A DNA stretch of 64,000 bases from Sphingomonadales bacterium (GCA_017302615.1 JAFLDB010000007.1:62001-126000); one strand, 5' to 3'; counted from the first letter of the stretch, positions 38,622 to 51,381 are shown. Made by a program: numbers and translations. The notes: generated by a model from the sequence alone, not told the origin.

Positions 38622-39521
38622 GTGCGCCAGAGCGATCGGACCGGGCTGCTGTTTGCGCTGGCGGGCTTTGCCACGCTGTCGCTGGGCGATGCGGTAATCA
38701 AGACCATGGCCGGGTTGTGGTCACCCGTAGCGATCGCCGCGCTGCGCTTCAGTATGGCGGCGATCGGCCTTGCCGCGTTGCTGCGCTGGCGGGAAGGGGC
38801 GGGGGGCTTCCGCCTGGCCGCGCCCCGCGCGCAGTTTGGCCGGGGGGCGGCGCTGGCCGTCTCCTCGACGATCTTCTTCACCTCGCTATTCGTCCTGCCC
38901 CTGGCGACCGCCACGGCGATCAGCTTCACCACGCCGATGTTCACCGCAATCCTCGCCGCCGTGCTGCTGGGCGAGCCGCTGCGTCGCCCGACCCTGATCG
39001 CTTCGGCCGTCGCCTTCCTCGGTGTACTGGTGATCCTGCGTCCCAACTTGGCCGAAGCGGGCTGGTGGGCGGTGCTGCCGCTGGCCTCTGCACTAACCTT
39101 CAGCCTGTTGATCATCGGCAACCGACATGTGGCCGGCACCGCCTCGGCGTTGGCCATGCAGTTCTGGGTCGCGGCCTTTGCCTCGCCGATCCTGCTGCTG
39201 GCCGCGCCGCTGTTCGCCCAGACCGGGGTGGAACGCTTTGCCGTGGGCTGGCCGGATTGGACGGTTGTGGCCCGCTGTGCTTTCGTGGCGGTATCGGCCA
39301 CTTGCGCGCACTGGCTGATCTATCTTGGCACCACCCGCGCCGGTGCCTCGGTCGTGGCACCGGCGACCTATATCCAGCTGCTGGTGGCCAGCTTCCTCGG
39401 CTGGCTGTGGTTCGACACCCATCCCGATGCGATGACCCTGCTGGGGGCCTGCATCATCATCGGCGCCGGGCTTTACCTGTGGCGCGCCGGGCAAGTGCGC
39501 GAGCCGCCCGAGACGGAGTGA
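38622..39521 (+). CDS. DMT-superfamily (EamA) transporter
   Basis: About 299 residues from a GTG with AGGAGG nine bases upstream. Ten membrane helices in two EamA repeats; first repeat ends LATATAISFTTPMFTAILAAVLLGEPLRRPTLIASAVAFLGVLVILRP. Homologous in plan to the gene at 30348-31253. Substrate unknown. Divergent from the glycan operon across a 144-bp spacer. That spacer contains the sequence pair TTAA/TTAA separated by 10 bases, which does not fit the CtrA spacing of 7. Confidence 0.88.
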   Translation: MRQSDRTGLLFALAGFATLSLGDAVIKTMAGLWSPVAIAALRFSMAAIGLAALLRWREGAGGFRLAAPRAQFGRGAALAVSSTIFFTSLFVLPLATATAISFTTPMFTAILAAVLLGEPLRRPTLIASAVAFLGVLVILRPNLAEAGWWAVLPLASALTFSLLIIGNRHVAGTASALAMQFWVAAFASPILLLAAPLFAQTGVERFAVGWPDWTVVARCAFVAVSATCAHWLIYLGTTRAGASVVAPATYIQLLVASFLGWLWFDTHPDAMTLLGACIIIGAGLYLWRAGQVREPPETE

Positions 39522-39589
39522 GGCGGCCCTTCCGGCGCCCCCGGCTTCGCGCTACACCCGCGGTTCATTCCGCACCCGGCAAAGGGCCC

Positions 39590-40066
39590 ATGATGAAGAA
39601 GCTTGCCGCCGCAGCCTTGTTGCTGCTCACCGCTCCGCTCGCCGCGCAGACCGTGGCGCGCCCCAGCCTGCCGGGCTGGATGGCCGGGACCTGGATGATG
39701 GAGGATGGCGCTAACTGGTCGGACGAGGTCTGGACCGATCCGCGCGGCGGGATCATGCTCGGCGTCTCGCGTTCCGGCTTCGGACCGGAATTGCAGTTCT
39801 GGGAAGTGGCGCAGATCCGGGTCAAGCCGGACGGCCGGATCAGCCTGTTCGCCCAGCCGCAGGGCAAGGCTGCCAGCGAATTTCCGATGGTGCTGATCAG
39901 CGAGGAATCGATCGAGTTCGCCAACCCGGCGCACGATTACCCACAGCGGATCCGCTACTGGCGGCAGGGCCGGCTGCTGATGGCGGAAATCTCGCTGATG
40001 GACGGCAGCCGCCCGCAGCGTTGGAACTATCGCCCGGTGGTTCCGCCCAAGGATGAGGTCGAATGA
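39590..40066 (+). CDS. Secreted DUF6265-like protein
   Basis: About 158 residues with signal peptide MMKKLAAAALLLLTAPLAAQ. The mature sequence LPGWMAGTWMMEDGANWSDEVWTDPRGGIMLGVSRSG, then FWEVAQIRVKPDGRISLFAQPQGK, and the end NPAHDYPQRIRYWRQG, match the small periplasmic beta-rich DUF6265 pattern as I know it. Biochemical role unknown. Its stop overlaps the PhzF-family start (ATGATG). Confidence 0.72.
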   Translation: MMKKLAAAALLLLTAPLAAQTVARPSLPGWMAGTWMMEDGANWSDEVWTDPRGGIMLGVSRSGFGPELQFWEVAQIRVKPDGRISLFAQPQGKAASEFPMVLISEESIEFANPAHDYPQRIRYWRQGRLLMAEISLMDGSRPQRWNYRPVVPPKDEVE

Positions 40067-40899
40067 TGCGCAGCCGTCCGTTCAAGCAAGTCGATGTATT
40101 CACCGCCGTGCCATACAAGGGCAACCCGGTGGCCGTGGTACTGGATGGGGATGGGCTGTCCGACGCGGAAATGCAGGCCTTCGCTAACTGGACCAACCTG
40201 TCCGAGACGACTTTCGTCCTGCCCGCAACCGATCCCGCCGCCGATTACCGGGTGCGGATCTTTACCCCCAGGGCCGAACTGCCCTTTGCCGGCCACCCGA
40301 CGCTGGGCACGGCCCATGCCGTGCTCGAAGCGGGACTGGCGTGCGCAAGCGAAGGCCGGTTGGTGCAGCAATGCGCGGTCGGGCTGGTCGATCTGGCGGT
40401 GGGGCAGGCAGGGCTGTCATTCCGCCTGCCGCGCTATGCCCTGACCGAACTGACCGATCCCGAAGCGACCGCCTGGATCAATGCGCCGGTCAGGGGCGCG
40501 GCCCAGGCGGTCGATGTCGGGCCGGTCTGGCTGGTCGCGGAGGTGGACGGCGTGGCCGCACTGGAGAACCTCGCCCACGATGAGGTGCGGCTGGCCGATT
40601 ACTATGTCCCGCGCGGCATGACCGGCGCGACCCTCTATGCGGTCGAAGGTGAGCGCGTGGTCGTCCGCAGCTTTGCGCCGGGCGACGGCATCCCCGAAGA
40701 CCCGGTCTGCGGCAGCGGCAACGGCGCGGCGGCCGCCTTCCGGCTGGCAGCGGGGCAAGTGCGCGGCGGTGACAGCTATGTCGCCAGCCAGGGCCGCCAG
40801 GTGGGCCGCGACGGCTTTGTCCAGGTGCGCTTCGAAGGCGCGGACATCCACATCGGCGGGCAGTGCGTGACCTGTGTGGAGGGGGTGGTCACGCTGTGA
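40063..40899 (+). CDS. PhzF-family isomerase/epimerase
   Basis: 278 residues. FKQVDVFTAVPYKGNPVAVVLDGDGL at the start (the catalytic Glu/Asp region in NPVAVV), RIFTPRAELPFAGHPTLGTAHAVL and PEDPVCGSGNGAAAAF are PhzF signatures. The family isomerises small acids through an active-site Glu and Asp/Gly pocket. It is not near phenazine genes; substrate unknown. Overlaps the following gene at GTGA. Confidence 0.92.
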   Translation: MMRSRPFKQVDVFTAVPYKGNPVAVVLDGDGLSDAEMQAFANWTNLSETTFVLPATDPAADYRVRIFTPRAELPFAGHPTLGTAHAVLEAGLACASEGRLVQQCAVGLVDLAVGQAGLSFRLPRYALTELTDPEATAWINAPVRGAAQAVDVGPVWLVAEVDGVAALENLAHDEVRLADYYVPRGMTGATLYAVEGERVVVRSFAPGDGIPEDPVCGSGNGAAAAFRLAAGQVRGGDSYVASQGRQVGRDGFVQVRFEGADIHIGGQCVTCVEGVVTL

Positions 40900-41912
40900 T
40901 CCACACCCGCCTGACCGAGCGGTTCGGCCTGGAAATGCCGATCATGCTGGCCCCGATGGCGCTGGCGGGCGGGGGAGAGCTGGCAGCGGCCTGCGCCGCG
41001 GCGGGAGCCTTCGGGCTGGTTGGCGGCGGCTATGGCGAGCTCGACTGGACCCGGCGCGAATGGGAAGTCGCCGCGCGGCGGCTGGCCAATAAGGCGGCGG
41101 CGCAACGAGTCGGCTGCGGGTTCATTACCTGGAAGCTGGATCAGGATGCCTCGGCGCTCGATTGGGTCCTGGACCAGCCGCTGCTGCCGAAGGCCGTGTT
41201 CCTCAGTTTCGGTGATCCGCGTCCTTACGCGGAGCGGATCCGCGCGGCGGGGGCAAGGCTGATCTGCCAGGTCCAGTTCCTGGAACAGGTTCCCCAGGCG
41301 GTCGAGGCCGGGGCCGAGATCATCGTGGCTCAGGGCGGCGCGGCGGGCGGCCACGGTGCGGCCGCCGCCACAGCGCGATCGACCATGGTGTTCGTGCCTG
41401 AAACCGCCGATTGGCTGGCAGCCCATGCACCGGATGTGCTGCTGCTGGGGGCGGGCGGAATTGCCGATGGACGCGGCCTTGCCGCCTTGTTGATGCTCGG
41501 CGCGGACGGCGTGCTGCTTGGTTCGCGCCTGTGGGCCACGTGCGAAGGGCTGGCTCCGCCGGCCGCCAAGGAACTGGCGGCCCGCACCACTGGCGATGGC
41601 ACCGCGCGCAGTCCGATCTTCGACGTCCTGCGCCGCAAGGACTGGCCAGCAGAGTACGATTTTCGCGCCATGCGCAACGCCCTCTACCGCGAATGGGAAG
41701 GCCGCGAGGCTGAACTGCGCGCCGATCCCGACAGCGCCCGCGCGGCCTTTGACGCGGCCGTGGCAGCCGGGGACTTCACCGGCGCCAATGTCACCGTGGG
41801 TGAAGCGACCGGCCTGATCCGCGACATCCCCGCCGCCGGCGAAGTGCTGCGGCGGATTGCCGATGAGGCCGAAGCGCGGCTGGGCGGGGCGGGCGCTTTG
41901 ATTAACCCCTGA
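40896..41912 (+). CDS. Nitronate monooxygenase (2-nitropropane dioxygenase) family
   Basis: About 338 residues from the GTG overlapping the PhzF stop. A TIM-barrel FMN enzyme: MPIMLAPMALAGGGELAAACAAAG, VGCGFITWKL, ICQVQFLEQVPQAVEAGAEIIVAQGGAAGGHG (catalytic His-like GGHG) and LLGAGGIADGRGLAALLMLGADGVLLGSRL (FMN phosphate). It oxidises nitronates to carbonyl compounds or acts on related substrates. Followed by a strong terminator shared with the opposing ATP synthase operon. Confidence 0.93.
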   Translation: MIHTRLTERFGLEMPIMLAPMALAGGGELAAACAAAGAFGLVGGGYGELDWTRREWEVAARRLANKAAAQRVGCGFITWKLDQDASALDWVLDQPLLPKAVFLSFGDPRPYAERIRAAGARLICQVQFLEQVPQAVEAGAEIIVAQGGAAGGHGAAAATARSTMVFVPETADWLAAHAPDVLLLGAGGIADGRGLAALLMLGADGVLLGSRLWATCEGLAPPAAKELAARTTGDGTARSPIFDVLRRKDWPAEYDFRAMRNALYREWEGREAELRADPDSARAAFDAAVAAGDFTGANVTVGEATGLIRDIPAAGEVLRRIADEAEARLGGAGALINP

Positions 41913-41916
41913 AACG

Positions 41917-41946
41917 AAAAAGGGCGACCCGCAGGCCGCCCTTTTT
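41917..41946. terminator. Bidirectional Rho-independent terminator
   Basis: AAAAAGGGCG (41917-41926) pairs with CGCCCTTTTT (41937-41946) around a short GC loop. The A-tract and T-tract make it functional in both directions, between nitronate monooxygenase (plus) and atpC (minus, ends 41970). Sequence is directly visible. Confidence 0.9.
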
Positions 41947-41969
41947 CTTGTCCGGCTATGCCGAAAGCC

Positions 41970-42227
41970 TCAGCCTTCGACGTGTTCCGCCAGCACGGTC
42001 AGGCCGTTTTCGCCTACTTCGGCAAAGCCGCCCTGGACCTGGATTTCCTCGGGCGTGGCGCCGTCGGTCTTGTAGATCTTGAGCGTGCCGTCGCGGACGG
42101 TCGACATGAAGGGCGCGTGGCCCTCCAGCACGCCGAACTCGCCCTCGGTTCCGGGGACGACGACCATGTAGACGTCGTCCGACCGAACCAGACGCGCAGG
42201 CGTGACGAGTTCGAAGTGCAGTGCCAT
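41970..42227 (-). CDS. atpC: F1 ATP synthase epsilon subunit (short form)
   Basis: About 85 residues from [42 protein letters not shown]. This is the N-terminal beta-sandwich domain only; the C-terminal helical hairpin (about 50 residues in the E. coli protein, the regulatory domain that inhibits ATPase) is missing. The translation ends [15 protein letters not shown]. Short epsilon subunits are found in some alphaproteobacteria. Last gene of atpHAGDC, 4 bp after atpD. Inhibition must use another factor, for example the zeta inhibitor of alphaproteobacteria. Confidence 0.93.
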   Translation of the reverse strand: MALHFELVTPARLVRSDDVYMVVVPGTEGEFGVLEGHAPFMSTVRDGTLKIYKTDGATPEEIQVQGGFAEVGENGLTVLAEHVEG

Positions 42228-42231
42228 GTCC

Positions 42232-43749
<1,518 letters not shown>

Positions 43750-44628
43750 TTAGAGCGCTTCCGCGCCGGCGATGATTTCAATCAGTTCGGTGGTGATCGC
43801 GGCCTGGCGGCTGCGGTTGTACTGGATGGTCAGCTTGTTGATCAGGTCGCCGGCGTTGCGCGTGGCGTTGTCCATCGCGGTCATCGAGGCGCCCTGTTCC
43901 GAAGCGGCATTTTCCAGCAGCGCGCCGAAGATCTGCGTGCGCAGGTAGCGCGGCAGCAGCGCGGCGAGGATTTCCTCCTCGTCCGGCTCGTAATCGACCG
44001 CGGCGCCGCCAGCGGCCGGAGCTTCGGCCTTGGGCGTCGGCACCGGGATGATCTGCTGCTGGGTCGGGATCTGGGCCAGCGCGCTCTGGAAGCGCGAGAA
44101 GAACAGGTGGGCGACGTCGAACTTGCCGTCGTCATACAGCGCCAGCAGCTCGTTCGCGATCGCTTCGGCTTCGGCATAGCCCGGTTCGCGCACCGAAGTG
44201 GTGTCGAAGCTGGCCAGGATCGCCTTGGGATAGACCCGGCGGATCACCGCGCGGCCCTTGCGGCCGACGAGGTAGAAGAGCACCGTCTTGCCCTGGGCTT
44301 CCAGTTCGCGCGCGGTGACGAGGGCCGCCTTGACGATGTTCGAATTGAACGCGCCGCACAGGCCCTTGTCGCTGTTGGCCACGACCAGCAGATGGACCTG
44401 ATCCTTGCCGGTCCCGGCCAGCAGCTTGGGGCTGCTGTCCGAAACGGTGATCTTGCCCGCGATCGAGGCCATGACCGCGGCCAGCCGCCCGGCATAGGGC
44501 CGGGCCGCTTCGGCAGCGGTTTGCGCCTTGCGCAGCTTGGCGGCGGCGACCATCTGCTTGGCCTTGGTGATCTTCTGGGTCGACTTGACCGAGTTGATCC
44601 GCCCTTTGAGTTCCTTAAGCGAGGCCAT
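43750..44628 (-). CDS. atpG: F1 ATP synthase gamma subunit
   Basis: 292 residues. The N-terminal coiled coil ([31 protein letters not shown]) and C-terminal [40 protein letters not shown] are the diagnostic central stalk helices. A short insert rich in Pro/Glu ([25 protein letters not shown]) is present in the middle, typical for some alphaproteobacteria. Rotates inside alpha3beta3 and couples to the proton-driven c-ring, whose genes are elsewhere. Confidence 0.96.
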   Translation of the reverse strand: MASLKELKGRINSVKSTQKITKAKQMVAAAKLRKAQTAAEAARPYAGRLAAVMASIAGKITVSDSSPKLLAGTGKDQVHLLVVANSDKGLCGAFNSNIVKAALVTARELEAQGKTVLFYLVGRKGRAVIRRVYPKAILASFDTTSVREPGYAEAEAIANELLALYDDGKFDVAHLFFSRFQSALAQIPTQQQIIPVPTPKAEAPAAGGAAVDYEPDEEEILAALLPRYLRTQIFGALLENAASEQGASMTAMDNATRNAGDLINKLTIQYNRSRQAAITTELIEIIAGAEAL

Positions 44629-44651
44629 GAAGCCTTACCCCTTCAATCGGA

Positions 44652-46750
<2,099 letters not shown>

Positions 46751-46866
46751 GCGCTAAGGTTCCTTGCATCGGGTGCGTTGGCAGGGCGGAGAAGCGCAGA
46801 AAACGCACATCCACCCCATGGACGGGGGCGCGCATAGCCATGATTGTGCTGCGATGCAAGGTGGGG
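46751..46866. promoter_or_regulatory. Promoter region of the ATP synthase operon with long-arm inverted repeat
   Basis: The minus-strand gene 46867-47409 ends on its right flank and atpHAGDC starts on its left. It carries a perfect 10-bp inverted pair, CCTTGCATCG at 46762-46771 and CGATGCAAGG at 46852-46861, 80 bp apart. No clear -35/-10 pair can be assigned by eye. The arm geometry could reflect looping or binding of a dimeric regulator, but chance is not excluded. Confidence 0.35.
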
Positions 46867-47409
46867 TTAGGAACAACCTTGCGAAGAATGATCGACGGGC
46901 GGAACAATCCCTCTACGAATACTGTCCATCACGCGCTCGCTCGCTGCGTTTGCCGCCCTGTCGGCGCGCTCCATATCGCCGGGATGGGTGCGCAGGCTCC
47001 TTTCCATCGCGCCATTATAGGCAGCTTCGAAAGCCTCGGCTTCAGCACCGCTGCAAAGTTGTGAACCATTACGGCCTGTCACGATGCAGGACTCCTTCCC
47101 GTTTACCATGAAGCACTCGATTTCGGTAGATACCGGAGCGCAGGCCGATGCCATCTGCAACGGGGAAAGGCCGGCCGTGCGATTGCGGTAGTCCTCCCAG
47201 CAAGTGCCAGGCTTTCCGGCAGCCCGCTCACAACGGCAGGCTGCTTCTGCCATGCGTTCAAGTGCAACAAGTTCTGCCTCGGTACGGATCGGGGCGGCAG
47301 CGGCGCTGGTGCCGGACTTTCCGGACATTGTCGCTGTGCCGATTGCCACGCCAACCGCCAATACGGTTGCAACGACAATTGGAATCAGCCGTGCCAGCTT
47401 TTTGCCCAT
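46867..47409 (-). CDS. Inner-membrane-anchored protein of unknown function
   Basis: About 180 residues from MGKKLARLIPIVVATVLAVGVAIGTATM, a probable uncleaved signal anchor. The soluble part has six or more cysteines (ACRCERAAGKPGTCWEDY, ASACAPVSTEIECFMVNGKESCI, SQLCSGAE, SQGCS), likely forming disulfides in the periplasm. No family recognised. It lies on the same strand upstream of atpH, with 116 bp between. Confidence 0.6.
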   Translation of the reverse strand: MGKKLARLIPIVVATVLAVGVAIGTATMSGKSGTSAAAAPIRTEAELVALERMAEAACRCERAAGKPGTCWEDYRNRTAGLSPLQMASACAPVSTEIECFMVNGKESCIVTGRNGSQLCSGAEAEAFEAAYNGAMERSLRTHPGDMERADRAANAASERVMDSIRRGIVPPVDHSSQGCS

Positions 47410-47489
47410 GCCGGCACTTTGGCTAGGTTCGACTTGCCCGGCAAGGTTTGAAAAGGCACACAACCAGCCGGGACAGCGGAGAGGCGCAT

Positions 47490-48170
47490 ATGGGTGAATG
47501 GCTCAAACTGACCATGTCGGACGGGCACGAGATGCCCTGCTATCATGTCATGCCCGAAGGCGAGCGTCGGGGCGGGCTGGTGCTGGTGCACGAGATTTTC
47601 GGCGTGACCGAGCATATCCGCGAAATGGCCGAGGAATATGCCGGAGACGGCTATGAAGTGATCGCTCCGCAATTGTTCGACCGGGTCGAGCCGGGCTGCG
47701 AGCTGGGCTATTCCGGGGCGGACTGGGAGCGCGCGGTCCAGATTGCGCGGCAAGAGCATGACTGGGACCAGGGGCTGGACGACACCCAGCGCTGCATCAC
47801 CTGGATGAACCAGCGGGGGCGGCCGGTGTTCATTGTCGGCTATTGCTTCGGCGGTTCGGTCGCCTGGCGGATGGCGCAGCTGTCCGAGGATCTCGACGGG
47901 GCGAGCTGCTATTACGGCGGCTATATCGCCACCCGCTTTGCCGATCAGGCGCCCAAGTGCGCCGCGATCACGCACTTCGCCCGCTACGATTCGCTGGTCG
48001 ATTTCGCTCCGGTGGAAAGCCTGATCGCCAAGCAGCACCCCACCGCCCAGCACTTTGTCTATGAGGCCGGGCACGGCTTCAATTCCGACCGGCGCAAGGA
48101 CTATCACCCCGAAAGCGCCGAACTGGCCAAGGAACGCACCCTGATGCTGTTCAAGGCGCTGGGGGGCTGA
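47490..48170 (+). CDS. Dienelactone hydrolase family protein
   Basis: About 226 residues with GGAGAGG upstream of the ATG. Catalytic triad of the DLH family: Cys in GYCFGGSVAW (about residue 124), Asp in the segment ITHFARYDSLVDF region, and His in YEAGHGFNSD. VLVHEIFGVTEHIREMAEEYAGDGYEVIAPQLF is the family block. It may open lactones in aromatic or carbohydrate metabolism; substrate unknown. Followed 4 bp later by a PfpI-like gene. Confidence 0.9.
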   Translation: MGEWLKLTMSDGHEMPCYHVMPEGERRGGLVLVHEIFGVTEHIREMAEEYAGDGYEVIAPQLFDRVEPGCELGYSGADWERAVQIARQEHDWDQGLDDTQRCITWMNQRGRPVFIVGYCFGGSVAWRMAQLSEDLDGASCYYGGYIATRFADQAPKCAAITHFARYDSLVDFAPVESLIAKQHPTAQHFVYEAGHGFNSDRRKDYHPESAELAKERTLMLFKALGG

Positions 48171-48174
48171 GCGC

Positions 48175-48930
48175 TTGGCCCGCATCCTGATCCTGCTGCC
48201 GCAGACCGATTACGACCCCAGCGAAGTGGCGCTGCCCTGGCAGGTCTGGACCGGGGCCGGGCACGAGGTGTGCTTTGCGACCGAGACCGGCCAGCCCGCC
48301 GCCTGCGATCCCGTGACGCTGACCGGGCAGGGACTGCCGCTGATCGCCCGCTCGCTCCAGGCCCGGGTCGAGGCGCGCGAGGCCTATGCGGACATGCTGG
48401 CAGACCGGAACTACAACCGCCCGCTCAGCTGGGCCAAGGTCCGCGTCACCAGCTTCGATGCGTTCCATTTTCCCGGCGGGCACGCCCCCGGCATGCGGCC
48501 CTATTGCGAGAGCGAGGTCCTGCAGCGGCTGGCGCATGAGATTTTCACCTATGACAAGCCGGTCAGCGCGGTGTGCCACGGCGTGCTGCCGCTGGCCCGC
48601 GCGGGTGTGCTGGTCGGGCGGCGGACCACGGCGCTGACCGAGCCGCTGGAAAAGATCGCCATCCAGCTGACCCAGTCCGCGCTGCCCGGCCACTATCGCA
48701 CCTATCCCAAGTCCGTGGAGGCCGAAGTCAAGCACCGCATCCGTCCGGGCGGCCTGTTCGAGCGCGGCGGCCTGTTCCCGCGCTATGCCGGCCGACGCAA
48801 TCCGGAGGCCGGTTTCGTGGTGCGGGACGGCCATTACCTCTCCGCCCGCTGGCCCGGCGATGCCTGGACCCTTGCGCTCCGGCTGAATGATCTGCTTGAT
48901 GCGCAAAACGGGAGAGGACCAAGCCGATGA
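48175..48930 (+). CDS. DJ-1/PfpI-type glutamine amidotransferase-like protein
   Basis: 251 residues from a TTG. It has the nucleophile elbow SAVCHGVLPLARAGVL, an Asp/Glu-rich start (ILILLPQTDYDPSEVALPWQVWTGAGHEVCFATE) and FHFPGGHAPGMRP. Resembles class I glutamine amidotransferase-like DJ-1 superfamily hydrolases/chaperones. The stop overlaps the dioxygenase start. Function beyond superfamily is not deducible. Confidence 0.85.
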   Translation: MARILILLPQTDYDPSEVALPWQVWTGAGHEVCFATETGQPAACDPVTLTGQGLPLIARSLQARVEAREAYADMLADRNYNRPLSWAKVRVTSFDAFHFPGGHAPGMRPYCESEVLQRLAHEIFTYDKPVSAVCHGVLPLARAGVLVGRRTTALTEPLEKIAIQLTQSALPGHYRTYPKSVEAEVKHRIRPGGLFERGGLFPRYAGRRNPEAGFVVRDGHYLSARWPGDAWTLALRLNDLLDAQNGRGPSR

Positions 48931-49754
48931 AAATGCAGCCGCTGTCGCCCGCGCTGGGCGTTGAAGTTACCGGCGTGCAGCTGGCCGCACTGGCCGATGC
49001 CGAGTTGCAGGAACTGAAGCAGGCGGTGTTCAACAATGGCGTGGCCGTGATCCGCGATCAGGACTTTTCGCCCGAACAGCACATTGCCTTTGCGAAACGC
49101 TGGGGCGGGATCGACGTCAACCTGTTCTTCCCCTCGAACAGCCAGTGGCCCGAGATTGCCGAGGTCCGCAAGGCCGAGGAACAGAAGACCAATATCGGCG
49201 GCGGCTGGCACACCGATCATTCCTATGACCAGATTCCGGCGATGGGCTCGATCCTGGTCGCGCGGGAACTGCCGCCGGTGGGCGGGGATACGCTGTTTTC
49301 CAGCATGGCGGCAGCCCACGACGCGCTGTCCGACGGGCTGCGCCAGACCCTGTCCGGCATGCGTGCGGTCCACACCTCGGACCATATCTACCGCCCGGAC
49401 GGCTATTACGCGCAAACTGACATGGCGGCCGACCTGAAAGGCCACGAAGTTTCGACCCGCGCGGTCCACCCCGTCATCATCCGCCACCCGGTGACCGGGC
49501 AGAAGCTGCTTTACGTCAACGCCGCTTTCACCACCCATTTCGAAGGCTGGACCCGCGAGGAAAGCTTGCCGCTGCTGAGCTATCTCTATCAGCTGGGCAG
49601 CCGCGAGGAGTTCCAGTGCCGGGTGCAGTGGCGGCCCGGATCGGTGACGATCTGGGACAACCGCTTGACCTGGCACCTGGCGCAGAATGACTACCACGGC
49701 CACCGCCGGGTGATGCACCGCATCACCCTGACGGGTGAACCGATCGGGGCGTGA
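48927..49754 (+). CDS. TauD/TfdA family Fe(II)/2-oxoglutarate dioxygenase
   Basis: 275 residues. The iron ligands appear as HTDHS (HxD; about residues 94-96) and the distal His in RLTWHLAQNDYHGHRRVMHR, with the 2-oxoglutarate-binding Arg in HRRVMHR. The family hydroxylates taurine, alkylsulfates, herbicides or alpha-keto-acid analogues. Sequence alone does not fix the substrate. ATG overlaps the PfpI-like stop; the three genes from 47490 may form a catabolic operon. Confidence 0.9.
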   Translation: MKMQPLSPALGVEVTGVQLAALADAELQELKQAVFNNGVAVIRDQDFSPEQHIAFAKRWGGIDVNLFFPSNSQWPEIAEVRKAEEQKTNIGGGWHTDHSYDQIPAMGSILVARELPPVGGDTLFSSMAAAHDALSDGLRQTLSGMRAVHTSDHIYRPDGYYAQTDMAADLKGHEVSTRAVHPVIIRHPVTGQKLLYVNAAFTTHFEGWTREESLPLLSYLYQLGSREEFQCRVQWRPGSVTIWDNRLTWHLAQNDYHGHRRVMHRITLTGEPIGA

Positions 49755-49828
49755 TGCTTTGACCGCAAGGCGCGGGACGCGGGGCGCACAAGGGTGTGGC
49801 AGGGCTTGCTTCGAGAAGGAGCCATGCC

Positions 49829-50860
49829 ATGACTGACATCATGATCGCCGACGAAGATGCCTGGACCGCCGTGCTGGCGCGCGACCGTGCCTTTGACGGG
49901 CGGTTCGTGACCGGGGTGCTGACCACGGGGATCTATTGCCGCCCCAGCTGCGCGGCGCGGCATCCGGCGCGGGGGAACGTGCGGTTCTTTGCCGATGGCG
50001 CGGCGGCGCGAGCGGCGGGGTTACGCCCGTGCAAGCGCTGCCTGCCGGACGATGTGAGCCGCGATGAACGCGCCGTGCTGGCCGCGATCGGGGCGATCAA
50101 GGCGGCGGGCCAGCCGCTGGCGCTGGTCGCGCTGGCGGCAGAGACGGGCTATTCGCCCAGCCACTTCCAGCGGATATTCACCCGCCACACCGGCCTCTCG
50201 CCCGCCGCCTATGCCCGCGCCTTGCAGGCCGAGCGGGCTGCGGGCGCGCTGAGCGAGGAAGGCCGGGTCACCGACGCGATCTATGCCGCGGGCTATTCCG
50301 GCCCGTCGCGGTTCTATGCCGCCAACAAGGAGCGACTGGGAATGACGGCATCGGCCTGGGCAAACGGCGGGGCGGGGATGACGATCCACTGGGCGGTGGT
50401 GCCGACCACGCTGGGGGCAATGCTTGTCGCCGCGACCGCCAAGGGCGTGTGCCGCCTGTCCTTCAATGAAGGGCGCGAGGCATTGGAAGCGCGCTTCCCC
50501 AAGGCTGAACTGGTCGAGGGCGGGGCGGAGTTCGAGGCGCTGCTGGGTGAAGTGATCGCGGCGGTGGAGAAGCCGGGCGACTTTGCTCACATCCCGCTCG
50601 ACGTCAAAGGCACCGCTTTTCAGGAAGCGGTCTGGCAGGAGCTGCGCCGCATTCCGGCGGGCGAGACGCGGACCTATGCCCAGCTGGCCGCCGCTGTCGG
50701 CCGGCCGAAGGCGGTCCGCGCGGCGGGCAGCGCCAACGGGGCCAACAACGTTGCCGTGCTGATTCCCTGCCACCGGGTGATCGCCACCGGCGGGGGCCTG
50801 GGCGGCTATGCCTATGGGCTGGACATCAAGCGCGCTTTGCTGGACCGTGAGCGCAAATAG
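49829..50860 (+). CDS. ada: Bifunctional Ada: methylphosphotriester sensor / O6-methylguanine methyltransferase
   Basis: About 343 residues. N-terminal Zn-binding sensor domain with the methyl-accepting cysteine in GIYCRPSC and a second pair in CKRCLPDD; AraC-type helix-turn-helix (LALVALAAETGYSPSHFQRIFTRHTGLSPAAY); C-terminal MGMT domain with the active-site cysteine in VAVLIPCHRVIATGGGLGGYAYGLDIKRALL. It repairs alkylated DNA and activates the alkylation response. The ATG at 49829 is preferred; a nearer ATG at 49824 is out of frame. Usually followed by alkB; here a ferritin-like gene follows. Confidence 0.95.
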   Translation: MTDIMIADEDAWTAVLARDRAFDGRFVTGVLTTGIYCRPSCAARHPARGNVRFFADGAAARAAGLRPCKRCLPDDVSRDERAVLAAIGAIKAAGQPLALVALAAETGYSPSHFQRIFTRHTGLSPAAYARALQAERAAGALSEEGRVTDAIYAAGYSGPSRFYAANKERLGMTASAWANGGAGMTIHWAVVPTTLGAMLVAATAKGVCRLSFNEGREALEARFPKAELVEGGAEFEALLGEVIAAVEKPGDFAHIPLDVKGTAFQEAVWQELRRIPAGETRTYAQLAAAVGRPKAVRAAGSANGANNVAVLIPCHRVIATGGGLGGYAYGLDIKRALLDRERK

Positions 50861-50877
50861 ACCGGGAGATTCCAGTA

Positions 50878-51381
50878 ATGCCGACCATGACCCTGCCGGA
50901 GGGCGCTCCGGCCACGCTGGGCGATGCCTTTGCCCACATCGGCAAGGTTACCGCGCCGAGCGTGCTGGACATGAAAGTCATGGTCCTGACCGAGGCCGCC
51001 GCCATGGCGCTCTATTACAAGACCGCCGAACTGACGGACGATCCGCGCGTGAAGGACCTGCTGCAAAAGAACGGGCGCGAGGAAATGCTCCACGCCCAGC
51101 GCGCCATGCTGGCGATCAAGACCGTATCGGGCGAGGATTTCCACGCGCCCCTGCCGGAAGACAATCCCTACCTTGCCGGCGGGGCCTTCCCGCTGGGCGA
51201 AATGACCAAAGCCGGCCTTGAAAAGCTGGCTCAGGGCGAATTCGGCGGCGAAAAGCTCTACGAAATCTGGGCCGACAACACCCCCAACCCGGAAGCCGCC
51301 CGCCTGTTCCGCCTCAACGGCGGCGAAGAGCGCGATCATGGCAACCGGCTGCTGGAAGCGGCAGGGTTGCTGGGGGCGTAG
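50878..51381 (+). CDS. Ferritin-like domain protein
   Basis: 167 residues. Four-helix-bundle pattern with diiron-type ligands: E in VLTEAAAMALYYKTAEL, ExxH in REEMLHAQRAM, E in KLAQGEFGGEKLYEIWAD and ExxH-like EERDHGNRLLEAAG. The family includes rubrerythrin-like and Ferritin-like domains of unknown function. It lies 17 bp downstream of ada, so it is perhaps damage- or iron-related. It marks the left side of the low-GC array. Confidence 0.75.
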   Translation: MPTMTLPEGAPATLGDAFAHIGKVTAPSVLDMKVMVLTEAAAMALYYKTAELTDDPRVKDLLQKNGREEMLHAQRAMLAIKTVSGEDFHAPLPEDNPYLAGGAFPLGEMTKAGLEKLAQGEFGGEKLYEIWADNTPNPEAARLFRLNGGEERDHGNRLLEAAGLLGA

